Assembly: GCA_910577475.1 (NCBI GenBank)
Contig: CAJTLJ010000017.1
Coordinates: 1-45,512, forward strand
Reading direction: 5' to 3'
Length of the DNA stretch: 45,512 nt
Source: an uncultured Alistipes sp.
GTDB taxonomy: Bacteria > Bacteroidota > Bacteroidia > Bacteroidales > Rikenellaceae
Each line of letters opens with the position of its first letter. Positions within the stretch are counted from its first letter, which is position 1. The notes beneath the pieces were generated by a model. That model searched no databases, was not told where the DNA came from, and saw only the letters and a program-made list of their open reading frames with translations. This document shows positions 24,078 to 31,203 of the stretch, piece after piece. Made by a program: the position numbers and the translations under genes.

Positions 24078-25562
24078 TCAGGATCGGTTCAGACGGGTTT
24101 GCAGTTCCGCTTTCCAGCGGGCGTAGGCCTCGTCGAGCACCGCCTTGCGGGAGGGGTCGGGCTCCACGCTTTCGAGCCGGCGGAGCGAGGCGAAGGCCTC
24201 TTCGCGCGAGGCGTAGAAGCCCGCTCCCAGTGCCGCTCCGCGGGCGGCGCCCAGCGAACCGTCGGTGTTGAAGAGCTCGATGCGGGCTCCGCTCAAGGTC
24301 GCCAGCGTCTCGCGGAAGAGAGGCGAGAGGAACAGGTTGGCCTTGCCGGCGCGGATCACGCTGGGGTCGAGCCCCATGCCGCGCATGATCTCCAGCCCGT
24401 AGTAGAACGAGAAGGCGATGCCTTCGTGCGCGGCGCGCACGAGGTGGGCCGTGGTGTGGCGGTTGAGGTCGATGCCCGCGAAGGAGACCCCTGTGAAGCG
24501 GTTCTCCAACACCCGCTCGGCGCCGTTGCCGAACGGCAGGACCGTGAGCCCCTCGCATCCGGCGGGCGCTTCGGCAGCGAGCGCGTTCATCTCTTCGTAG
24601 CTTAGGCCGCGGGCGATGTTGCGCCGCAGCCAAGAGTTGAGGATGCCGGTGCCGTTGATGCAGAGCAGGATGCCGTAGCGCGGCGCGCCGGCCGTGTGGT
24701 TGACGTGCAGAAAGGTGTTCACGCGCGATTGCGGATCGGCCTCGGGGCGGTCCGTCACGCCGTAGATCACGCCGCTCGTCCCGCCCGTAGCGGCCACCTC
24801 TCCGGCGTCGAGGACGTTGAGCGAGAAGGCGTTGTTGGGCTGGTCGCCGGCCCGGTAGGAGATCGGGGTCCCCTCGGGAATCCCGAACTCCCGCTCGGCG
24901 GCGGAGTTCGTGCGGGCCTGAATGCCGATCGAGGGCAGCGCCTCGGGAATCATCCCGGTCGGCAGTCCGTAGTGTTCGGCCAGGAAATCGGCCCGCCCGT
25001 TGGCGGCGAAGTCCCACAGGATCTGCTCCGAGAGGCCGCTCTCGGTGGTCGAGGGGCAGCCCGTGAGGCGGTAGGCCGCGTAGTCGCCCGGCAGCATGAA
25101 GCGGTCGATCCGTGCGAACAGTTCGGGTTCGTTGCGCTTGACCCACGCCGCTTTCGAAGCGGTGAAGTTGCCCGGCGAATTGAGCAGCCGCTCCAGACAA
25201 CGGTCGCGGCCCAGCGCGTCGCGCGCCTCGTCGCCGATGGCGACGGCCCGCGAGTCGCACCAGATGATCGACTTGCGCAGGGGCCTCCCTTCGCGGTCGA
25301 GACAGACCAGACCGTGCATCTGGTAGGTGATGCCGATGGCGCGCACCTCGCTCATGGGGTGGCGCGAGGCGATGTCGCGTATCCCTTCGCCGATGTACCG
25401 CCACCACATTTCGGGGTCTTGCTCCGCCCATCCGTCGCGCAGGGTCTCGATGGGCATCTCCGTTTTGGGGTTGGTCGACGAGTCCACGCAGGCGCCGGAT
25501 TCGATATCCAGCAGCGATACCTTGATCGAGGAGGTCCCCATGTCTATGCCGAGTGCTTTCAT
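24078..25562 (-). CDS. xylB: Xylulokinase
   Basis: A 494-residue FGGY-family kinase phosphorylating D-xylulose to xylulose 5-phosphate for the pentose phosphate pathway. It shows the N-terminal phosphate loop GIDMGTSSIKVSLLD, QMHGLVCLDREG, the catalytic aspartate in SYRAGDQPNNAF (about residue 238), and the adenosine-site region GAALGAGFYASREEAFAS. It is the first gene of the operon, with a promoter and a repeat element upstream. A XylR regulator is not present in the window. Confidence 0.95.
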   Translation of the reverse strand: MKALGIDMGTSSIKVSLLDIESGACVDSSTNPKTEMPIETLRDGWAEQDPEMWWRYIGEGIRDIASRHPMSEVRAIGITYQMHGLVCLDREGRPLRKSIIWCDSRAVAIGDEARDALGRDRCLERLLNSPGNFTASKAAWVKRNEPELFARIDRFMLPGDYAAYRLTGCPSTTESGLSEQILWDFAANGRADFLAEHYGLPTGMIPEALPSIGIQARTNSAAEREFGIPEGTPISYRAGDQPNNAFSLNVLDAGEVAATGGTSGVIYGVTDRPEADPQSRVNTFLHVNHTAGAPRYGILLCINGTGILNSWLRRNIARGLSYEEMNALAAEAPAGCEGLTVLPFGNGAERVLENRFTGVSFAGIDLNRHTTAHLVRAAHEGIAFSFYYGLEIMRGMGLDPSVIRAGKANLFLSPLFRETLATLSGARIELFNTDGSLGAARGAALGAGFYASREEAFASLRRLESVEPDPSRKAVLDEAYARWKAELQTRLNRS

Positions 25563-25600
25563 TGTCGATTCGCTCTATAATTTTTAAAATGAATGGTCCG

Positions 25601-25643
25601 ATTCTTTCGAACGGTTAACAAAATTAGGCATTCTTTCGGGCAG
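25601..25643 (-). promoter_or_regulatory. Xylose operon promoter with flanking direct repeats
   Basis: On the minus strand TAATTTTG (25619-25626) fits TAnnTTTG and gives a leader of about 50 nt. On the plus strand ATTCTTTCG occurs at 25601-25609 and 25630-25638, 29 bp apart, bracketing the -7 element. The repeats are a candidate operator for a sugar-responsive regulator. No -33 TTG is visible, as expected for an activator-dependent promoter. The rest of 25563-25720 shows nothing else. Confidence 0.5.
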
Positions 25644-25720
25644 TCGTTTGTAATTTTTGTCCGTTGTATGGGATTTTTTATCATTCCGTGAAAGAACCGG
25701 CCGTTCGGCCCGAACACGAA

Positions 25721-25751
25721 AAAGGGCCTCTGCATTACGCAGAGGCCCTTT
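25721..25751 (-). terminator. Terminator of the ECF S component operon
   Basis: AAAGGGCCTCTGC (25721-25733) pairs with 25739-25751 around ATTAC, a 13-bp stem. On the minus strand it is followed by a run of T, 18 nt after the stop of the ECF gene. Confidence 0.9.
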
Positions 25752-25768
25752 CGACCTATTTTATCCGC

Positions 25769-26281
25769 TTATTTCCGGATCAGCCGGTTGATGACGAACC
25801 ATCCGCCGAAGAGCTGGAGCAGCATGCCCGGCAGGCCGATGCTCAGATCCTGCACGGCGGCGGCGAGGCTGCCTGTGTAGCCCCATTCGAAGAGCGAACC
25901 CGCGAGCTGGTAGCCCAGCACGACGGCGGCCAGCATCCAGAGCGAAGCCTTGCGGAAACGTGCGGCGGCGTAACCGGCGGCCAGCGCCAGCAGCACCGAC
26001 TTCACGAGGATGACGGGGAGAGCCGCGGCGGCGGGCATGCCGAAGAGGGCCGAGTTGACCAGCGGCGAGAGGAGTGCGGTCAGCAGACCGGCCTTCCAGC
26101 CGTACTTGTAGGCGCCGACGAGCGTGAAGAAGTAGATCGGCAGCCAGGTGATGCCGCCCTGCGGCAGGAGGTGTGCGAGCTGGGGCAGCACGATGTTGCC
26201 CGCCAGAAAGAGCCCTGCGACCTGATAGGTCTTGATCTGGCCGTAATCGAGCGAATAGAGTTTCAGTGACGTTGTTTCCAT
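25769..26281 (-). CDS. ECF transporter substrate-binding (S) component
   Basis: A 170-residue membrane protein with five or six hydrophobic segments and the general look of an ECF-type S component: an N-terminal amphipathic stretch, a first helix AGLFLAGNIVLPQLAH, then LPIYFFTLVGAYKYGWKAGLLTALLSPLVNSALFG with the glycine- and asparagine-containing loops common in the fold. Its vitamin or metal substrate cannot be named. No EcfA or EcfT gene lies in the window, so it would share an energising module encoded elsewhere. It ends an operon with a TonB-dependent receptor, which implies uptake across both membranes. Confidence 0.75.
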   Translation of the reverse strand: METTSLKLYSLDYGQIKTYQVAGLFLAGNIVLPQLAHLLPQGGITWLPIYFFTLVGAYKYGWKAGLLTALLSPLVNSALFGMPAAAALPVILVKSVLLALAAGYAAARFRKASLWMLAAVVLGYQLAGSLFEWGYTGSLAAAVQDLSIGLPGMLLQLFGGWFVINRLIRK

Positions 26282-26302
26282 AGCTTTTTATTTGGTTCAA
26301 AA

Positions 26303-27265
26303 TTATAGTTCCACCAGTTCGTATCGCTGGCTGCCCATGCCGAGCCGTTCGGCGTAGTCCAGTGTGTGCATGCCGTGTCGCGAGTCGATCCGCTCGATCA
26401 GGGCCGCCTTGCCCGGGTCGTCGGACGACCGCACCAGATCGGTGCAGGCGCGATCCAGCGCCACGGGGTCGAGCGAGGCCAGGATGCCGATGTCGGCCAT
26501 CTCCGGCTCGTGCGGGTTCGAATCGCAGTCGCAGTCCACCGAGAGCCGGTTTGCCACGCTGATGTAGAGAATCCGGTCGCCCGCATGGTCGGCCACGGCC
26601 TTCGCGGCCTCGGCCATTGACTCCAGAAAGTCGTCCTGCTCGGGCAGGTCCGACCAGTCGATCTCGCGCACCCTGCCGGCCGAGTGGATCCACGCCTTGC
26701 CGGCCGAGGAGGCGATTCCGATCGACATGTTCTTGATCGCGCCGCCGAAGCCGCCCATCATGTGTCCCTTGAAGTGGGAGAGGATCACCGTGAAGTCGTA
26801 GCCGGGGTAGTGCGAACCCACGTAGTCCTCCTTCAGGTGACGGCCTCCCGCCACGGGCAGCGCCACGTCGCCGTCGGCATCCATGATGTCTACCTCGGCG
26901 ATGGCCGTGAAGCCGTGCTCCTCGGCCGCCCGGAGGTGGCTTTGCGTGTCGGCCCGTCCGCCGCCGTAGGCGGTGTTGCACTCCACGATGGTGCCGTTCA
27001 ACATCCGTACCAAATCGCCGATCAGGGCCGGCTTGAGGTAGTTGTGGCCTCCCGGCTCGCCGGTCGATATCTTGACGGCGACCTTCCCTTCGGCCTTGCG
27101 GTCCAGCGCCTTGTAGATCCGGACCAGACTTTCGGGTGTGATCTCCCGCGTGAAGTAGACCTTCGGGGGCTGCGGCGTGTCGGCCGCCGCGGCCGTGCGG
27201 CTGCCGCAACCTTCGGCGGCAGGCAGCATCATCGATAGAAAGAGCATGATTTTCAGGTTTTTCAT
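26303..27265 (-). CDS. DUF362 family protein, exported, probable lipoprotein
   Basis: A 320-residue protein with a signal sequence MKNLKIMLFLSMMLPAAEGC; Cys20 is a plausible but atypical lipoprotein cysteine. The DUF362 domain fills the rest, with KISTGEPGGHNYLKP, YGGGRADTQSHLRAAEEHGF, LSHFKGHMMGGFGGAIKNMSIG in parts, and the family's cysteine pair in VDCDCDSNPHEPEMADIGIL followed by SLDPVALDRACTDLV. DUF362 proteins often carry or neighbour Fe-S proteins; no C-terminal ferredoxin domain is present here. The function is unknown. It lies between the receptor (23-nt gap) and the ECF component (21-nt gap). Confidence 0.82.
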   Translation of the reverse strand: MKNLKIMLFLSMMLPAAEGCGSRTAAAADTPQPPKVYFTREITPESLVRIYKALDRKAEGKVAVKISTGEPGGHNYLKPALIGDLVRMLNGTIVECNTAYGGGRADTQSHLRAAEEHGFTAIAEVDIMDADGDVALPVAGGRHLKEDYVGSHYPGYDFTVILSHFKGHMMGGFGGAIKNMSIGIASSAGKAWIHSAGRVREIDWSDLPEQDDFLESMAEAAKAVADHAGDRILYISVANRLSVDCDCDSNPHEPEMADIGILASLDPVALDRACTDLVRSSDDPGKAALIERIDSRHGMHTLDYAERLGMGSQRYELVEL

Positions 27266-27288
27266 TATTGTTTCAGGTTGCTTATCCT

Positions 27289-29202
27289 TCAGAAGCCGAA
27301 CTTGAGGCCGCCCATAACCGTCGCTTTGGGCATGGGGTAGCCGTCGTTGATGGCGTAGCGCTGTGCCAGCAGATTCTCGCCCCGGACCCAGAGATCGAGC
27401 CATTTCGCCGCGCGGAACTGCACCTGCATGTCCCAGAGTACGAAGCTCTCGCGCTTCTCCTCGCCGTGTCCGGCGGTCGCGACCGCCGTGTAGAGGTCGC
27501 CTATGTATTGCAGCCCCGTCGAGACCATCCATCGTTTTGCGGTGTAACCTCCCCCGACGTAGAGCTTGTGTACGGGTGCGGCGATGACCGGATTGTCCAT
27601 GTGCAGGTAGCTGTAGTTGGCATCCAGGTTCCAGCGGTCGTCGATCCGCCAGGCCGCCTGCGCTTCCGCTCCCGTGTTCCGGATCTCTCCGGTGTTGACG
27701 TTCAGGGGGGTGGCTCCCGGGCGCGGCAGGGCCACGATCAGGTTGTCGCCTTCGATCCGGAAGAGGTTGATGCTCCACGTCAGCCGGCCTTGCAGCAGCT
27801 GCTGGGCCAGCGAGAGCTCGTAGCTCCACATCCGCTCGGGCCTCAGGTCGGGATTCTGGGGCGGGAAGAGGTACATTTCGCGCAGGGTGGGGTAGCGGAA
27901 CCCCTTCGAGGCGGAGAGCTTCAGTTCGAGAGCGGCCGGGAGATGGAGGGCCGCGCCGAACTGCGGCACCCACTCCGTCCCCACGTGCGAGTGGTGGTCG
28001 AGACGGAGCCCGGCATCCAGCGTCAGGAGCGAGCCGATGCTCTGGCGGAAATCGACGTAGCCCGCTACCTCGTGCATCCGGATCTCCAAATACTGATCGA
28101 CCTCGCCTGTGCGCTCCCCTTCGACGTAGTAGTTGCCCTTGTCGCCGCCGAAGCGGTACCAGTCGAAGCCGACCGTGAGCCGGTTGCCGCGGAAAAGCCG
28201 GGCGCTCTGATACCAGGAGATGCCCATCATGTCGTCGTGCGACCGGAACCGGTACGCTTTCGGCCGGCTGCCGGGTGTGTAGCCGTCGTTGATCTTGTGG
28301 CGGCCCCAGTTGTAGAAGAAGCTCAGCGCTCCCGAGGTGCGTTCGTAGTCGTTCTCCACGGCGAAGGAGGTCATGCCGCGCGTGATGCGCTGGAAGGCAT
28401 CTGCCAGCGGGCTTGTCTCGGAGCCCGGCTGTGCGGCGTTGAAATGGGTGACATTCGCGTCGGCCCTCACGGACCATTCGCGCGTCAGCTCGCAGCCCAG
28501 TTTGGCGTAGCCTCCGTATTGTTCGAAGTTCATGTTCGGCCGGTGGCCGTCGGTCCGGTTGTAGGAGCCGCTGACGATGCTCGTGAAGCGGCCCGAGCGG
28601 ATGCGGTTGGTCAGTTCGCTCTGCAGGGTGTTGTAGGAGCCGTAGCCGACCATCCCTTCGGTTCTTACCCCCTGGTCGCGCATCCCGCGGGTGACGATGT
28701 TGACTACGCCGCCCATGGCGTTCGATCCGTAGAGCACCGATGCCGGGCCGCGCAGCACCTCCACGCGGTCGGCCATCAGCGACTGGTAGGCGTCGGCGAT
28801 GGGGTGTCCCATCAGACCCATGTACTGCGGATGACCGTCGATGAGGACCATCAGCCGGCCCGAACCGCTGCCCAGACCACGCATGGAGATGGCTCCTGCT
28901 GCACCTTCCGACACGCCGTAGCCCATGACCCCGCGCGAGGTGACGAACAGGCCCGGGGTCTGCTGCGTGATGACGGGCAGCAGCGAGGGTTGCAGACTCT
29001 GCTCGATCTCGGTCCGGTTGATGACCGAGACCGTCATGGGCAGCAGCCGGACGTCGAGGGCGTGCCGGGCTCCGGTAACCACCACTTCGTCGATCTTCAG
29101 CGAGCGCCGGACGGCCGTGTCCGGTTTCTCGACCTCCTCGGCGCGGAGGGCGGAAGCCGTGAGGAGAAGCGCCGCGCAGGCGATAGGGAAAAGTCTTCTC
29201 AT
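27289..29202 (-). CDS. TonB-dependent outer-membrane receptor
   Basis: A 637-residue receptor with signal peptide MRRLFPIACAALLLTASALRA. A TonB-box-like region and the plug domain follow (about residues 35-160, with IDEVVVTGAR, ISMRGLGSGSGRLMVLIDG and RVEVLRGPASVLYGSNAMGGVVNIVT). The rest is a 22-strand barrel ending in GGLKFGF. It lacks the N-terminal CarboxypepD-like extension of SusC-type glycan importers, so it resembles siderophore, haem or cobalamin receptors of the BtuB/FepA type. The ATG at 29202 overlaps the DUF1893 stop by 4 nt. The ligand is unknown. Confidence 0.92.
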   Translation of the reverse strand: MRRLFPIACAALLLTASALRAEEVEKPDTAVRRSLKIDEVVVTGARHALDVRLLPMTVSVINRTEIEQSLQPSLLPVITQQTPGLFVTSRGVMGYGVSEGAAGAISMRGLGSGSGRLMVLIDGHPQYMGLMGHPIADAYQSLMADRVEVLRGPASVLYGSNAMGGVVNIVTRGMRDQGVRTEGMVGYGSYNTLQSELTNRIRSGRFTSIVSGSYNRTDGHRPNMNFEQYGGYAKLGCELTREWSVRADANVTHFNAAQPGSETSPLADAFQRITRGMTSFAVENDYERTSGALSFFYNWGRHKINDGYTPGSRPKAYRFRSHDDMMGISWYQSARLFRGNRLTVGFDWYRFGGDKGNYYVEGERTGEVDQYLEIRMHEVAGYVDFRQSIGSLLTLDAGLRLDHHSHVGTEWVPQFGAALHLPAALELKLSASKGFRYPTLREMYLFPPQNPDLRPERMWSYELSLAQQLLQGRLTWSINLFRIEGDNLIVALPRPGATPLNVNTGEIRNTGAEAQAAWRIDDRWNLDANYSYLHMDNPVIAAPVHKLYVGGGYTAKRWMVSTGLQYIGDLYTAVATAGHGEEKRESFVLWDMQVQFRAAKWLDLWVRGENLLAQRYAINDGYPMPKATVMGGLKFGF

Positions 29203-29654
29203 GATGGCAGGGTTTTCATGAAGTCCTCGATCTGTTCCAGACATTCGTCGGCCGTCGTGCACTCCCGGCAGCGGATCTCCATCGGGCACCAGCCGGTGCG
29301 GGTGCGGTTGATGATGTGATCGACGGCGACCGTGTAGCTGACCCGGACCCGGTAGCGCGCCAGCAGCTCGAGGGCCGGGTGGCTGATGACGTCGGCGAAC
29401 AGCTCGCGGACGCCGCCCAGCACCATCAGGGCTGCGGCCGCCTTGCCCACCACCTTGTCGGCGATGAAGGCTCCGCGCAGCATGACGGGCTCCTCCTTCA
29501 GCAGCCGGAAGAGGTCCTTGACGCCCCTTTCGCGGAAAATGCGGATCACGTCGCCGCTGCGGATGACGCACGAACAGCGCTCCCGAAAGAGCGTATCGAT
29601 GAGAAACTGCCGCTCTTCGGCGGTCAGCTCTCGGGGAGTTACGGTCGTATTCAT
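29199..29654 (-). CDS. DUF1893 family protein
   Basis: A 151-residue cytoplasmic protein resembling DUF1893 (the TM1506 type, which has a cytidine-deaminase-like fold and no known activity). The family-like run is GAFIADKVVGKAAAALMVLGG (about residues 61-81). Cysteines cluster at positions 27 and 29 and at 123, 129, 132 and 138 (WCPMEIRCRECTTADEC), suggesting metal or Fe-S binding. The ATG at 29654 is preferred over an in-frame GTG at 29666. It is the first gene of the operon with the receptor, DUF362 and ECF genes, and its stop overlaps the receptor start. Confidence 0.72.
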   Translation of the reverse strand: MNTTVTPRELTAEERQFLIDTLFRERCSCVIRSGDVIRIFRERGVKDLFRLLKEEPVMLRGAFIADKVVGKAAAALMVLGGVRELFADVISHPALELLARYRVRVSYTVAVDHIINRTRTGWCPMEIRCRECTTADECLEQIEDFMKTLPS

Positions 29655-29702
29655 TTCTGTTTGCACGAATCTATCTCGCGGTAATATTCACAAGTTGAGT
29701 GC

Positions 29703-29710
29703 CAAAAGTA
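29703..29710 (-). promoter_or_regulatory. Promoter of the DUF1893-receptor operon
   Basis: TACTTTTG on the minus strand fits TAnnTTTG, about 50 nt before the DUF1893 ATG. An 8-bp inverted repeat GCGCCCCG/CGGGGCGC (29724-29731 and 29763-29770) lies upstream; it could terminate the preceding gene or serve as an operator. No known riboswitch is recognisable in the short leader. Confidence 0.5.
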
Positions 29711-29776
29711 GACCGGGCCGTCGGCGCCCCGCCTTTTCGGCTCAATATCGGAACTTTTCGTTCGGGGCGCAACCGT

Positions 29777-31192
29777 CTAAAAATCGAGCTTTTGTTTCAA
29801 TACCTCCACGAAGCCGTCGATCCGCTGCATCTCGCGGGGGATGTCGATCCCCTGCGGACAGTGGGGCGAGCACTGGTCGCAGCCGATGCAGCGGGCCGCC
29901 TGACGGAGCCGCGGCACCGAGCGGTCGTAGCCGATCAGGAAGGCGCGCCTGGCCCGCAGGTAGTCGGGGTCCTGCGACGAGGCGGGCAGGTTGCCGGCGT
30001 TCACGCAGCGATTGTAGTGGAGCAGGATGCCCGGAATGTCCAGCCCGTAGGGGCAGGGCATGCAGTATTTGCAGTCGTTGCAGGGAATGGTGGGGTAGCG
30101 CAGCATGAGCCGGGCCGTCTCCTCGAGATAGGCCTTGTCGTCGTCGGTGAGCTCCGCCAGCGGGGAGTAGGTACTCAGGTTGTCCTGCAGGTGCTCCATG
30201 TAGGTCATGCCGCTCAGGACGGTCAGGACGCCCGGCCAGGTGCCGGCGAAGCGGAAGGCCCACGAGGCGACGCTCGATGAGGGGCTGCGCTGCTTGAGGT
30301 GGCCGACGATGTGGTCGGGCACGTTCGAGAGCCGGCCGCCCAGCAGCGGCTCCATGACGATGGCCGGGATGCCCCTTTTCTCCAGCTCGCCGTAGAGGTA
30401 TTCGGCGTTCGTGTTGCGGGCGTTGACCTCCTTGGCGTGGAGCCAGTCGACGTAGTTGAGCTGGATCTGCACGAAGTCCCAGCGGATCTCGTCGTGGCGC
30501 GAGAGCAGGTAGTCGAACACCGCGATGTCGCCGTGGTAGGAGAAGCCGAGGTTGCGGATGCGGCCCGCCCGGCGCTCGTCGACCAGGAAGTCGAGCATGC
30601 CGTTGTCCAGGTAGCGGCTCCGGAGCGCCTCCATGCCGCCCATGCCGATGCCGTGCAGCAGGTAGTAGTCCAGGTAGTCGACCTTCAGCCGCTTCATCGA
30701 ATTGCGGTACATGGCGACCGATGCCTCGCGGCTGTGAACTGCGGGGCTGAAGTTCGAGAGCTTGGTAGCCAGAAAATAGCTCTCGCGCGGGTGGCGGCTC
30801 AGGGCGATGCCCATCGCCTCCTCCGAGAAGCCCTTGCAGTAGACCGGCGAGGTGTCGAAGTAGTTCACGCCGTGTGCGATGGCGTAGTCCACCAGCCGGT
30901 TCACCTGCTCCTGGTCGATGTCGCTTCCGCCCTCGCGGCGCTCTTCGCCGGGACGGGTCGGCAGCCGCATGCAGCCGTATCCCAACAGCGATACGCGGTC
31001 GCCCGTCGTGGGGTTCGTGCGGTAGGTCATCCGGTCGGCCGGAATCTCGCCCGGTGTCGTCAGGTTGCCTGCGAGAGGGCTCTTTTTCGGGTTGCAGCCG
31101 GCCAGCGCGGCGGTCGAGACGGCGGCGCCGAGCCCCAGCCTTTTCAGGAATTCGCGGCGGTCCACGCCCGTTCTCTTATCTTGTTCTTTCAT
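29777..31192 (-). CDS. Exported aldo/keto reductase with ferredoxin-type domain
   Basis: A 471-residue protein with a twin-arginine signal, RREFLKRLGLGAAVSTAALAGC, ending in a candidate lipoprotein cysteine. The AKR barrel (about residues 50-350) keeps the catalytic tetrad: Asp in NYFDTSPVY, Tyr in the same run, Lys in FLATKLSNF and His in YYLLHGIG. The C-terminal region carries cysteine motifs CNDCKYCMPCPYG and CIGCDQCSPHCPQG for Fe-S clusters. Predicted location is the periplasmic side of the inner membrane. The substrate is unknown. It follows a membrane Fe-S protein by 11 nt, which may supply electrons. Confidence 0.87.
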   Translation of the reverse strand: MKEQDKRTGVDRREFLKRLGLGAAVSTAALAGCNPKKSPLAGNLTTPGEIPADRMTYRTNPTTGDRVSLLGYGCMRLPTRPGEERREGGSDIDQEQVNRLVDYAIAHGVNYFDTSPVYCKGFSEEAMGIALSRHPRESYFLATKLSNFSPAVHSREASVAMYRNSMKRLKVDYLDYYLLHGIGMGGMEALRSRYLDNGMLDFLVDERRAGRIRNLGFSYHGDIAVFDYLLSRHDEIRWDFVQIQLNYVDWLHAKEVNARNTNAEYLYGELEKRGIPAIVMEPLLGGRLSNVPDHIVGHLKQRSPSSSVASWAFRFAGTWPGVLTVLSGMTYMEHLQDNLSTYSPLAELTDDDKAYLEETARLMLRYPTIPCNDCKYCMPCPYGLDIPGILLHYNRCVNAGNLPASSQDPDYLRARRAFLIGYDRSVPRLRQAARCIGCDQCSPHCPQGIDIPREMQRIDGFVEVLKQKLDF

Positions 31193-31203
31193 GGGAGTGT
31201 CGG

